From Cohnella sp. AR92 (GTDB lineage Bacteria > Bacillota > Bacilli > Paenibacillales > Paenibacillaceae), in the NCBI RefSeq assembly GCF_003990975.1, contig NZ_RZJR01000002.1, positions 158,741 to 222,740 on the forward strand: a stretch of 64,000 nucleotides of DNA, written 5' to 3'. The position numbers and the translations under genes are program-made. Shown here piece by piece: positions 1 to 7,729 of this stretch. Each line of letters opens with the position of its first letter. Positions within the stretch are counted from its first letter, which is position 1. The notes beneath the pieces are model-generated. The model was not told the DNA's origin and made no database searches. It saw only the letters and a program-made list of their open reading frames with translations.

Positions 1-42
1 CCCTATTCCCCTCAGTACCCTATTCCCCCAATCCCCCATTTC

Positions 43-180
43 ATCCACTTCACCCACTTCACCCACTTCATCCCTTCTCCCTAATGACGCCCCTTCAGGC
101 GCCTCTCCCCACTCTCACCACTCCCCCATCCCCCCCCACTTCACCCCTTCTCCCTAATGACGCCCCTTAAGGCGCCTCTC
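43..180. repeat. Short direct repeats in the C-rich left edge
   Basis: A C-rich, A/G-poor stretch. A unit of about 36 bp beginning CCCTTCTCCCTAATGACGCC occurs at 72-107 and again at 145-180 with one difference (CCTTCAGG versus CCTTAAGG). Each copy contains a short inverted repeat around GCC-CCTTMA-GGC. To its left, a CACCCACTTC-like 9-10 bp unit is repeated at about 43-75. No convincing gene is seen in 1-318 apart from the promoter at 261-289. It may be the decayed end of a mobile element or a slippage-prone intergenic stretch; function unknown. Confidence 0.6.
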
Positions 181-260
181 CCTTTCGCTCAGGAGTAGTC
201 CAGGCATTCAACAATCACTAGAACCTATCAATAGCGGCTGGATTGCTAATTGGAAAATGA

Positions 261-310
261 TTGCAATTAAACTCGGAAAATGTTACACTTAATATAGGAA
301 CAAACGTTCG
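261..310 (+). promoter_or_regulatory. Sigma-A promoter with LexA-like box
   Basis: TTGCAA at 261-266, a 17-nt spacer and TACACT at 284-289, with TG at 281-282 forming an extended -10, make a convincing sigma-A type promoter reading into the transposase-like gene. Immediately downstream, at about the expected transcription start, lies GGAACAAACGTTCG (297-310). Read on the other strand this is CGAAC-GTTT-GTTCC, which fits the Bacillus DinR/LexA box CGAAC-N4-GTTYC in all but one of the semi-conserved middle bases. Binding is inferred only. Confidence 0.5.
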
Positions 311-327
311 CTTTTGGGGTGATTCGT

Positions 328-1344
328 GTGGATGATACCTATGATGCTTTTCTTCTGGAATCGGGTGGCGAAGAGGCCTGCTACGACTATTTCTATCAAT
401 GCAGGTGGCCGTCTGGCTATCGCTGTCCTTCCTGCGGCCATAAGGACTGTTATATCATTTCTACTAGGAGATTGCCTCTATACGAATGCGTGCACTGCCG
501 CTGCCAAACGTCCGTGACGTCGGGTACTGCATTGGAAGGGACTCGAACCCCCTTGTCGAAATGGCTGTATGCCATGAAGCTCCTAGGCCGCCCAGCCGCC
601 GGCGTCAATGCCGTGCTATTGGGCAAGTTGCTGAAGGTCACTTATAAGACGGCTTACGCCATGCTGGATAAGATTCGACATTGCCTTAGCCTGTTGCCCC
701 CGGAGAAGCTTTCAGGCGAGATTCAAGCTGGAATCTCGGTCATGGGCTGGACGATTGATTCCGGGTATGAATTGACCGAGAAACAGCATCCGATTGCCGT
801 TGGAATCTCCTTGGATGAGAACGGAGAGCCGGATCGCCTCGCGATGATGGTCGTCCCTCGTACTCATATGATGAATTATTCCCTCAAGCCGAGCGGACGT
901 GATCTGTTCCGTGAGACGCATTTCTCCGATGATGCGGACACACTTTCGAATACCATCTATCACAGTCAGTTGCTGACCATCAAGCGTTGTCGCAGCCTGG
1001 TCTCTATCTACAAAGCAAGCTACAAGCAAATTAACGGCATTTATCGCGGCGTCCATCCCCGTTCGTTGCCGAAATACCTGGCTGAGTTTACTTTTCGATG
1101 GAATGCTGCGGCTAGGAACGGTAACACCGGCAATTGCATCGGCACTAGCATCAGCACTATTACCGCTACTAGCTCTAGTTCCGTCCCCAACACCAGCTCC
1201 AGTAACAGCACTAGCTCCAGTACCAACACTAGCTCGAGTAAAAGAACTAGCGTTAGCTCAATTACCTCCGCTAGCATTAGCATCAGCCGGCAGATAGCCC
1301 AAGCCTGCATGGCCTATTCTCTGTCGCATCTGGCCGCCGCTTAA
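328..1344 (+). CDS. Degenerate IS1595/ISXO2-like transposase with Ser/Thr-rich tail
   Basis: About 338 residues. The first 130 match the N-terminal module of IS1595-family transposases: a zinc ribbon with CPSCG near residue 33 and CVHC near 55, then the typical V-T-S-G-T-x-L-E-G-T-R-T-P-L segment and a helix-turn-helix-like YKTAYAMLDKIR. The ISXO2 catalytic core that should follow is badly eroded: only a possible first Asp (TIDSGYE) and the closing GIYRGVHPRSLPKYLAEFTFRWN-like segment remain readable, and the N-T-I-E-G-F-W-type motif is gone. From about residue 265 the protein becomes an 18-bp-repeat-derived Ser/Thr tail (about 75 residues). GTG at 328 is preferred because GGGGTGA lies 5 nt upstream; GTG at 319 is an alternative. 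No terminal inverted repeats were identified. Probably an inactive or domesticated element inserted next to ftsZ. Confidence 0.7.
   Translation: MDDTYDAFLLESGGEEACYDYFYQCRWPSGYRCPSCGHKDCYIISTRRLPLYECVHCRCQTSVTSGTALEGTRTPLSKWLYAMKLLGRPAAGVNAVLLGKLLKVTYKTAYAMLDKIRHCLSLLPPEKLSGEIQAGISVMGWTIDSGYELTEKQHPIAVGISLDENGEPDRLAMMVVPRTHMMNYSLKPSGRDLFRETHFSDDADTLSNTIYHSQLLTIKRCRSLVSIYKASYKQINGIYRGVHPRSLPKYLAEFTFRWNAAARNGNTGNCIGTSISTITATSSSSVPNTSSSNSTSSSTNTSSSKRTSVSSITSASISISRQIAQACMAYSLSHLAAA
1144..1290 (+). repeat. Imperfect 18-bp tandem repeats in the transposase-like gene
   Basis: Units of the form ACTAGCTCCAGTAMCARC are repeated about seven times with substitutions and one 24-bp unit. In frame they code Ser/Thr/Asn six-residue blocks (for example TSSSTN). 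ISXO2-type transposases normally end where this begins, so the repeat looks like a later expansion that replaced or extended the C-terminus. Confidence 0.6.
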
Positions 1345-1573
1345 CTTAGAAACTCGATTTAACGGATACCATCTCCGTTGTACTTGAAACGGAATGAAAA
1401 TGTTGAAGTCGTACGTTTAGCCATCTCTAAGCAAATGGTGAATGGCAATCGAGGATCCTTCTCCTGAGCCAGCGGGAGAGGCGGCATAATGGGGCAAGTG
1501 TTGGATAGGGGGAGATAGTTATGTGTTTTGAAGATAGCGTTAAATAACGAGTCAGAAATGGATTAGGTGTACG

Positions 1574-1678
1574 TGTGTGGGCGATGTGTGTGGGTGCGGT
1601 GTGGGTGCGATGCGGGTGCGATGCGGGTGCGATGTGGGTGCGATGTGGGTGGTGGGTGCGGGTGCGGTGTAGGTGCGG
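1574..1678. repeat. 11-bp GT-rich minisatellite
   Basis: Tandem copies of an 11-bp unit YGGGTGCGATG, exact or nearly exact in the centre (about 1590-1650) and degenerate at the edges, downstream of ftsZ and of the transposase-like gene. The gap 1345-1795 contains this repeat and the ftsZ terminator and otherwise no convincing gene. Confidence 0.75.
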
Positions 1679-1708
1679 AAGGAATGGAAAGTAAAGTCCG
1701 GATGGGTA

Positions 1709-1738
1709 TAAAAAAGCCTACCCCGTAAAGGGATAGGC
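1709..1738 (-). terminator. ftsZ terminator
   Basis: On the minus strand a 9-bp stem GCCTATCCC / GGGGTAGGC (one wobble or mismatch) with loop TTTAC is followed by TTTTTT. It lies about 60 nt past the ftsZ stop. Confidence 0.85.
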
Positions 1739-1795
1739 CCGCTGCTTGATCATTAGGATCAATGAGTTCCGTTCAAAACAAGACTTGGCTTGGCA

Positions 1796-2959
1796 TTAGC
1801 GGTCGTTACGAGGACGGTTGCGCAGGAAAGCGGGAATGTCCAGTTGATCGCTGCCAAGGTTGTTGCTGCCGAATGGACGAAGGTTGCTGCCGTTGTTTGC
1901 GGTGCGGCCTTCGTGCGGATCCGCTTGAGGAGCCGCATGCTGTTGTCCATGCTGTTGTTGCGGTTGCTGTTGTTGAGGAGCGGCAAATCCGCGGCGAGCT
2001 TGGGCTCTGTGCTCGAAGCCGGTCGCGATGACCGTGACTTTGATCTCGTCCTTCAGGCTGTCGTCGATGCTTGCTCCGAAGATCATGTTCACTTCCGGAT
2101 CGGAAGCGGAGATAACGATCTCGGCCGCTTCGTTGACTTCGAACAAGGACAGGTTCGATCCGCCGGTGATGTTCATGATGATGCCGCGAGCGCCTTCGAT
2201 GGATGTCTCCAGCAGAGGGCTCATGATCGCTTTCTTGGCGGCTTCCATCGCGCGGTTCTCGCCGCTTGCAACGCCGATACCCATGAGAGCCGAGCCGCGC
2301 TCGGTCATGATCGTCTTCACGTCGGCGAAGTCGAGGTTGATCAGGCCAGGAACGGCGATCAGGTCGGAGATCCCTTGCACCGCTTGCTTCAGAACGTTGT
2401 CTGCTTCGCGGAATGCCTCCATCATCGGAGTTTTCTTGTCAACGATCTCAAGCAGGCGGTCGTTAGGAATAACGATAAGGGTGTCGACCTTCTCCTTCAG
2501 GGCTTCAATGCCTTGGTCGGCTTGCGAGGAACGCTTGCGGCCCTCGAAGGTGAACGGACGGGTTACGACGCCGACCGTCAAAGCTCCGCATTCTTTGGCC
2601 AATTCCGCGATAACCGGAGCGGCTCCCGTTCCCGTTCCGCCGCCCATGCCGGCGGTGACGAACACCATGTCGGAACCGCGTAGCGAGTTCATGATCGCTT
2701 CTCGGGATTCTTCCGCGGCCTTCTTGCCCACTTCCGGGTTCGCGCCCGCACCGAGACCGCGGGTAAGCTTGTCCCCGATCTGCAGCTTCTGTTCGGACTT
2801 CGTAAGGTGAAGAGCTTGAGCGTCGGTGTTGACGGTAATGAACTCGACGCCCTTGACCCCGTTCTCGATCATTCGGTTTACCGCGTTACTGCCGCCGCCA
2901 CCAACACCGATTACTTTTATTTTAGCGAGCGGTTCCATCTCAAAATCAAATTCCAACAT
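1796..2959 (-). CDS. ftsZ: Cell division GTPase FtsZ
   Basis: Tubulin-like GTPase of 387 residues that polymerises into the Z ring at mid-cell and, in sporulating cells, at the polar septum. Seen in the sequence: the N-terminal [14 protein letters not shown] nucleotide-binding loop (about residues 14-27), the tubulin signature [13 protein letters not shown] (about 100-112), the T7-loop segment [11 protein letters not shown], a Gln/His-rich disordered linker (about 315-370) and the C-terminal peptide [10 protein letters not shown] that binds FtsA and other partners. ATG at 2959 is chosen because GAGGAGG lies 10 nt upstream; an in-frame earlier start would add 12 unsupported residues. Last gene of divIB-ftsA-ftsZ, 50 bp after ftsA, followed by a terminator. 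In most Bacillales spoIIGA-sigE follows; here the transposase-like gene does. Confidence 0.99.
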   Translation of the reverse strand: MLEFDFEMEPLAKIKVIGVGGGGSNAVNRMIENGVKGVEFITVNTDAQALHLTKSEQKLQIGDKLTRGLGAGANPEVGKKAAEESREAIMNSLRGSDMVFVTAGMGGGTGTGAAPVIAELAKECGALTVGVVTRPFTFEGRKRSSQADQGIEALKEKVDTLIVIPNDRLLEIVDKKTPMMEAFREADNVLKQAVQGISDLIAVPGLINLDFADVKTIMTERGSALMGIGVASGENRAMEAAKKAIMSPLLETSIEGARGIIMNITGGSNLSLFEVNEAAEIVISASDPEVNMIFGASIDDSLKDEIKVTVIATGFEHRAQARRGFAAPQQQQPQQQHGQQHAAPQADPHEGRTANNGSNLRPFGSNNLGSDQLDIPAFLRNRPRNDR

Positions 2960-3009
2960 ATTCGCATTTCCTCCTCGCATCGCTTTGTAGATCAACTATA
3001 AGCGGCGGC

Positions 3010-4263
3010 TTATATAAATTCCTTGAACATATTCTTGAACCATTCGAACACGCCGGGCTTGGACGACGCAGCTGGGCTGGCAGCCTTGCTCTTCGCGACG
3101 CGTTTCGGGCTTGCCGATCCTCCGCGGATGCGAACGTACTTCGTGACGTATTGAATCATGCCCACGCCGCTGCTGTAGGACGGATCGCGTACGCCAATAA
3201 AGTCAGGCACCGCGATGCGCACGCTGGACTCAAGCTCGATCTGAGCAAGCCCAAGCACGCCCGGCATCGTAACCGATCCTCCGGTCAAGACATAGCCGTT
3301 CACCTTGTCAAGGTAGCCGAGCCTTCTGACTTCTTGACGGATCATATGGAAGATCTCTTGCATGCGGGGCTCGATGATCGCGGACAGGTCCGCTTGGGAG
3401 AATTCCTTCTCCGCATTCGTTCCGACTCTCATTACCTTGAAGGTAACGTCGGAAGCGGCATCGTCAATCCTGGCGCATCCGTACTTGAGCTTGATCATCT
3501 CTGCGTGTTCGGTCTGAGTCTTTAGTCCATAGCAAATATCGCTCGTGACGTAATCTCCTCCGATAGGAAGAGTAGACACAGCCGCAAGGCTTCCGCCTTC
3601 GAAGATAGCGATTGTCGTCGCTCCGGCTCCGATATCGGCCAGAACGGTGCCCATCTGCTTCTCGTCCTTGGTCAACGCCATCATTCCGGAGGCGAGCGAC
3701 ATCAGGATAATGCCGGATGGAGCGATACGCAAGCCTGCTTTCTCTACGCAGCGCATCAAGTTATGTACGGCAGCCTTCGTACCCGTAATAATGGTACATT
3801 CAACTTCCAGACGAACTCCGATCATCCCTCGCGGGTCTTGAATTCCCGTCAGTCCGTCTACGAGAAATTGCTTCGGCAGCAGGCCGATGATTTCTCGTTC
3901 GGGAGGCAGCGCAACCACCTTGGCCGCTTGCAAAACTCGCTCGATGTCTTCTTCGCCGATCTCTCTGTCTTCGTTAGATACAGCGACGACACCGTGATTG
4001 CTCTGTAGCGCAATATGATTGCCGGCAATGCCGACGTAAACTTCATTGATCGTAATTCCGACCATGCGCTCCGCATGGTCAATGGCGCTTCGGATCGATT
4101 GAACGGTTTGGTCAATATCCACAATGGCGCCTTTGCGAATTCCGTCCGAATCCGCGGAACCGACGCCAATAATGTTAATGGCCCCGTTGCTGATTTCCCC
4201 GATAATCACCCGGACTTTCGACGTGCCGATGTCCAGGCTGACGATGAGGTCGTTGCTACTCAA
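3010..4263 (-). CDS. ftsA: Cell division protein FtsA
   Basis: Actin-like ATPase of 417 residues that tethers FtsZ filaments to the membrane. The actin-fold phosphate loops are visible: DIGTSKVRVIIGE (about residues 11-23), ADIGAGATTIAIFEGG (about 203-218) and the adenosine loop TGGSVTMPG (about 338-346). The last residues FEWFKNMFKEFI form the amphipathic membrane-targeting helix, after a basic Ala/Ser linker. The start codon is TTG at 4263, with GGAGGTG 9 nt upstream; there is no competing ATG. It lies between divIB and ftsZ with a 215-bp gap on its 5' side that may hold its own promoter. Confidence 0.98.
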   Translation of the reverse strand: MSSNDLIVSLDIGTSKVRVIIGEISNGAINIIGVGSADSDGIRKGAIVDIDQTVQSIRSAIDHAERMVGITINEVYVGIAGNHIALQSNHGVVAVSNEDREIGEEDIERVLQAAKVVALPPEREIIGLLPKQFLVDGLTGIQDPRGMIGVRLEVECTIITGTKAAVHNLMRCVEKAGLRIAPSGIILMSLASGMMALTKDEKQMGTVLADIGAGATTIAIFEGGSLAAVSTLPIGGDYVTSDICYGLKTQTEHAEMIKLKYGCARIDDAASDVTFKVMRVGTNAEKEFSQADLSAIIEPRMQEIFHMIRQEVRRLGYLDKVNGYVLTGGSVTMPGVLGLAQIELESSVRIAVPDFIGVRDPSYSSGVGMIQYVTKYVRIRGGSASPKRVAKSKAASPAASSKPGVFEWFKNMFKEFI

Positions 4264-4319
4264 CCGGTGGCACCTCCAATTAGTCGATGAAAAAGCTGGG
4301 AAATGGGATGCTTCCTCTA

Positions 4320-4348
4320 CATATTCAACATCTGTGAGGTTTTCCCTC
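4320..4348 (-). promoter_or_regulatory. Possible sigma-H-like promoter upstream of ftsA
   Basis: On the minus strand GAGGGAAAA is followed 10 nt later by GTTGAATAT. This resembles the sigma-H pattern RnAGGAWWW-N11-12-RnnGAATWW with one mismatch in the -35 part and a spacer one base short. In B. subtilis ftsAZ has a sigma-H promoter (P2), which makes the position suggestive. The rest of the gap 4264-4478 is AT-rich with no gene. Confidence 0.3.
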
Positions 4349-4478
4349 TTTTTTCAACAAAAATTTTCATGTTTCTTGCCCATATTTTTTAAATCCCTCA
4401 AAAAGGGAAATGCTCGAAGCAGATACATGAAATTTTAACATTGATTAATCCTCTTGAGTAGGGCCCTTTTCCTTATGT

Positions 4479-5261
4479 TTACTCGCTTGTTTCGGATTGT
4501 GAAGCGGCTGAGGACGCATTTTCTGCCGAATAGGGCAGGTATGTGTCCGCCTCGAGCAGCACGACCCTTCCAGGCTCCCGATTCTCTACGATCTCGCTCA
4601 GCAGGGTCATCTTGTCCGCCAAGCGGGAGACGGTCGTAACCACCTCGAACTTCGACCTCGTATAGATCTTGATACGGTCGGGGTACGCATTAGAAGGATC
4701 GGGAGAGATCTGCGACAAATCCCTCAAAAGGCTTGACTGCATGCCGCCAAGCACGGCGCAAATGGCCTTCCGACTGGAATCCTCCGCCTTCCACCCCGTC
4801 AAGACGGGCTTGTCCGGAAGAACCTGCCCTGCCGGAAGAGGAACCGACAAACCGTTCGCCAAGACAAGAAGCGCGTTGCCTTGACCGTCCAGTTCAAGGG
4901 CTACCTCTTTGTACTCCTGCACCGTGATTTCGACCTTGCCGGGAAACTTCTTGACGACTCTCGCTTTCTCGATCGTCGGCAGTTCGCCGATTTTGCGTTC
5001 CGATTGTTTGGTATCCGTCGTAAAGAAGGAATCCTTTAGCTGGATTCCCGAGGCCTTAAGAATCTGCTCTTTGGTCGTATGCACGGAAGAGCCGACCTCG
5101 ATATCGGTAATCTTCGAGAGATCCGAACGGAAGAAAAGAAAGATTCCTAGACATACGAACAGCGCGATGACAATCCAAAGAAGCTTGCGACCGCGCTTCT
5201 TCTCTGCGGGTCCCCGCTTCTCCGCGTTATTCAGCTTCAAGGCGGGAATCCGCTCCGACAT
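4479..5261 (-). CDS. divIB: Cell division protein DivIB/FtsQ
   Basis: Bitopic membrane protein of 260 residues in the divisome subcomplex with FtsL and DivIC. It has a basic cytoplasmic N-terminus (KRGPAEKKRGRK), one transmembrane segment (about residues 29-45), then a POTRA domain (I-T-D-I-E-V-G ... KKFPGKVEITVQEYKEVA, about 52-120) and the FtsQ-type beta domain. The C-terminal tail is Ser/Ala/Glu-rich. The gene follows the murA terminator and precedes ftsA; the ylxW/ylxX/sbp genes that lie between divIB and ftsA in B. subtilis are absent. AAGGGAG lies upstream of the ATG at 5261. Confidence 0.95.
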   Translation of the reverse strand: MSERIPALKLNNAEKRGPAEKKRGRKLLWIVIALFVCLGIFLFFRSDLSKITDIEVGSSVHTTKEQILKASGIQLKDSFFTTDTKQSERKIGELPTIEKARVVKKFPGKVEITVQEYKEVALELDGQGNALLVLANGLSVPLPAGQVLPDKPVLTGWKAEDSSRKAICAVLGGMQSSLLRDLSQISPDPSNAYPDRIKIYTRSKFEVVTTVSRLADKMTLLSEIVENREPGRVVLLEADTYLPYSAENASSAASQSETSE

Positions 5262-5314
5262 GAACTGTTCTCCCTTCCATCTCTTAAGTTGCCTGGCTTG
5301 TCCGGTTCACCGGT

Positions 5315-5355
5315 AAAAAGAAACCCCGCCAAAGGAAGTTTCCGCTCCAGCGGGG
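5315..5355 (-). terminator. murA terminator
   Basis: Minus strand: CCCCGC (from 5355) pairs with GCGGGG (5324-5329), with an inner GGAA/TTCC stem, followed by TTTCTTTTT. It separates murA from divIB, so divIB-ftsA-ftsZ is at least partly independent of the mur genes. Confidence 0.8.
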
Positions 5356-5361
5356 ACTCAA

Positions 5362-6645
5362 TTACCGATGAGAGCCGGTTGTTACTCTTTCGAAGGGCAG
5401 GCGCATGATGTCTCCGCCAAGGCCGCTGAACATCTGTTCGATCCGATCGTAGCCGCGGTCGATATGATGAACCTGCTCCACGGTTGTCCGTCCGTCCGCA
5501 GCCAGGCCGGCGATGACCAGCGCCGCTCCCGCCCGGAGATCCGACGCTTCGACGGTCGTTCCGTATAGCTGCGGAACTCCCCGAATAAATGCCGTATTGA
5601 GATCGAGTCGAATATCCGCCCCCATGCGTCCCAATTCGTCCACATGCTTGAATCGGCCTTCAAAAACCGTTTCCTTGACGACGCTGACTCCATCCGCGAT
5701 GGAGAGCAGAATCATCAATTGAGCTTGGAGATCGGTCGGAAAAGCCGGATAAGGCGAAGTGACAACCCGATCGACCGACTTGGGACGCGATCTCGCGATG
5801 ACTCTCATTATATCATTCTCGACGTCGATATGAACACCGGCGCGGCGCATGACATGAATCAGGGATGTCAGGTGTCCCGGCCTTGTGCCCGTTAGCGTTA
5901 CGTCCCCGCGGGTCGCCGCGGCGGCGACCATCACGGTTCCGGTTACGATGCGATCGGGAATGATCTCGAAGTCGCATCCGCTTAGGGATTCGACGCCTTC
6001 AATGCATACGGTATCGGTCCCGGCTCCCGTCACTTTCCCGCCCATGGCGTTCAGGAAACGCTCTAGGTCTTGAATCTCCGGCTCGCGCGCCGCACCGACG
6101 ATCGTCGTGCGACCCGAAGCCAGAACGGCAGCCAACATAATGTTCTCGGTTGCTCCGACGCTTGGAAAATCGAGAATGATCTCGGCTCCGGTCAACCTTT
6201 CCGCCTTGCAAACGATGCGGCTTCCCGTCTCTTGAATCTCGGCTCCGAGCGCTTGAAGCCCGCGAAGATGAAGATCGATCTTGCGTTCTCCGATCGCGCA
6301 TCCGCCCGGCTGATACACCTCCACTTCGCCGAATCGCGCGAGCAGCGGGCCCATCAGGAAGACGGAGGAGCGCATCAGCCTCATCAGGCTCTCCGGCACA
6401 TGCGAGGAGAACGCGGCGTTGCTGTCTACGGTGACGACATCTCCGGTGTGATCGGTACGACAACCAAGGTCTTGCAAAATATTCAGCATCACTTCGATAT
6501 CGAGCAAACGAGGTACGTTGCGAAGCGTTACCGCTCCTTCCGCCAGCATGCTGGCGGCAAGAATCGGCAGGGCGGCATTCTTGGCTCCGTGGATGCGAAT
6601 GGTGCCCGAAAGCGGCTTACCGCCTTCAATCACCAATTTGTCCAA
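5362..6645 (-). CDS. murA: UDP-N-acetylglucosamine 1-carboxyvinyltransferase MurA
   Basis: Cytoplasmic enzyme of 427 residues that transfers enolpyruvate from PEP to UDP-GlcNAc, the first committed step of peptidoglycan synthesis and the fosfomycin target. The EPSP-synthase fold is recognisable: GAKNAALPILAASMLAE (about residues 20-36, with the Lys-Asn that bind substrate), the loop PGGCAIGERKIDLHLRG (about 112-128) containing the catalytic Cys, and TSPYPAFPTDLQAQ (about 297-310) with the conserved Asp. The start is set to TTG at 6645 because GGAGGTGAAA lies 8 nt upstream and because MDKLVIEGG aligns with other MurA N-termini; a longer GTG form from 6672 would overlap murB. It lies 17 bp after murB and ends in a terminator. 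Confidence 0.97.
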   Translation of the reverse strand: MDKLVIEGGKPLSGTIRIHGAKNAALPILAASMLAEGAVTLRNVPRLLDIEVMLNILQDLGCRTDHTGDVVTVDSNAAFSSHVPESLMRLMRSSVFLMGPLLARFGEVEVYQPGGCAIGERKIDLHLRGLQALGAEIQETGSRIVCKAERLTGAEIILDFPSVGATENIMLAAVLASGRTTIVGAAREPEIQDLERFLNAMGGKVTGAGTDTVCIEGVESLSGCDFEIIPDRIVTGTVMVAAAATRGDVTLTGTRPGHLTSLIHVMRRAGVHIDVENDIMRVIARSRPKSVDRVVTSPYPAFPTDLQAQLMILLSIADGVSVVKETVFEGRFKHVDELGRMGADIRLDLNTAFIRGVPQLYGTTVEASDLRAGAALVIAGLAADGRTTVEQVHHIDRGYDRIEQMFSGLGGDIMRLPFERVTTGSHR

Positions 6646-6661
6646 GGGTTTCACCTCCGGA

Positions 6662-7567
6662 TTACCGCTCACCCATCAGGAGAACCTCCGGCACCAGTCG
6701 GATTCCGTATCGGTCTTCCACTGTGCTCTGAACCCGGTGTATGAGGGTGAGAACGTCCTCGGCCTTCGCACCGCCGTGGTTGACGATGAAGTTGGCATGC
6801 AGCAAGGATACTTCCGCCGCGCCCTCGCGGGCGCCCTTCAATCCTGCGGCTTCGATCAGCCTCGCGGCATGATCGTTCGGCGGGTTCCGGAACACGCTGC
6901 CCGCGCAAGCCATCTGCAACGGCTGCGTACGCCGCCGGCGATCCTTGTAGGTCGCCAGCGCGGCGGCGATCTCTTTGCGGTCGCCGCTCTTCAATTGAAA
7001 TGAAGCTTCCGTTACGATCCCCCTGCGTTCTTGAAGCTTGGAATGGCGATAGGCGAAGCCCATCTCTTCCTTGCCGCATCTCTCCAACGTCCCGTCTTCC
7101 CAGACGATGTCCGCCGACTTAAGGATACATGACACATCCGAGCCGTGCGCGCCGGCGTTCATATAAACGGCTCCTCCGACCGAACCCGGAATTCCTCCCG
7201 CGAATTCCAAGCCGGTAAGGCCTTCCTTCCCAGCTACAACGGATAGCTTGACGAAGGAATACGACGCTCCCGCCCTTACAGTCTCTCCATCGAAAACGAC
7301 GAAGTCGAAACCTCCTCCGAGCTTGATAACCGCTCCCCTCACGCCTTTATCGGAGACGAGAGTGTTGGAGCCGCGCCCGAGCGTCGTCCATGGAACGCCA
7401 TGACGGTTCAGGATGCGAAGCGACGTCGCTAGCTCTTCCTGGGTTTCGGGAACGATGAAGAGATCCGCAGGTCCTCCGATTTTCCAAGTCGTATGCTTCG
7501 CCAGCGGTTCGCCCACTCTGACGTCGCCGACCTGGGCTTGTTCCAGTTCCGCGGCTAACTGCTGCAT
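6662..7567 (-). CDS. murB: UDP-N-acetylenolpyruvoylglucosamine reductase MurB
   Basis: FAD enzyme of 301 residues that uses NADPH to reduce the MurA product to UDP-MurNAc. Visible motifs: the FAD-binding TLGRGSNTLVSD (about residues 64-75), GLEFAGGIPGSVGGAVYMNAGA (about 119-140), YRHSKLQ, and CAGSVFRNP with the proton-donating Ser; the type II enzyme pattern ends in VPEVLLMGE. GGGGGAG 5 nt before the ATG at 7567 fixes the start. As in B. subtilis it follows murG; murA follows it here, unlike B. subtilis. Confidence 0.97.
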   Translation of the reverse strand: MQQLAAELEQAQVGDVRVGEPLAKHTTWKIGGPADLFIVPETQEELATSLRILNRHGVPWTTLGRGSNTLVSDKGVRGAVIKLGGGFDFVVFDGETVRAGASYSFVKLSVVAGKEGLTGLEFAGGIPGSVGGAVYMNAGAHGSDVSCILKSADIVWEDGTLERCGKEEMGFAYRHSKLQERRGIVTEASFQLKSGDRKEIAAALATYKDRRRRTQPLQMACAGSVFRNPPNDHAARLIEAAGLKGAREGAAEVSLLHANFIVNHGGAKAEDVLTLIHRVQSTVEDRYGIRLVPEVLLMGER

Positions 7568-7729
7568 GATTGCTCCCCCTACCCTAGATAATCCGGCTCG
7601 CCGCTGTCGTCCGCACCAGAACCTTAATAGCTCGACAGTCATGATCACGCTGTATCTTATGTCGATAGCCAACAGGTGGTGACAGTCGCCCAGCAGACAA
7701 GCATTCGGCTCTGCTATTCCTATGCTTTC

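Noticed and set aside
1041-1310. Leu/Val/Glu-repeat open frame antisense to the transposase tail
   Set aside because: Complement of the 18-bp repeat, without a ribosome binding site.
4381-4412. TCCCT/AGGGA hairpin after divIB as a terminator
   Set aside because: Five-base stem and no U-tract in the divIB direction.
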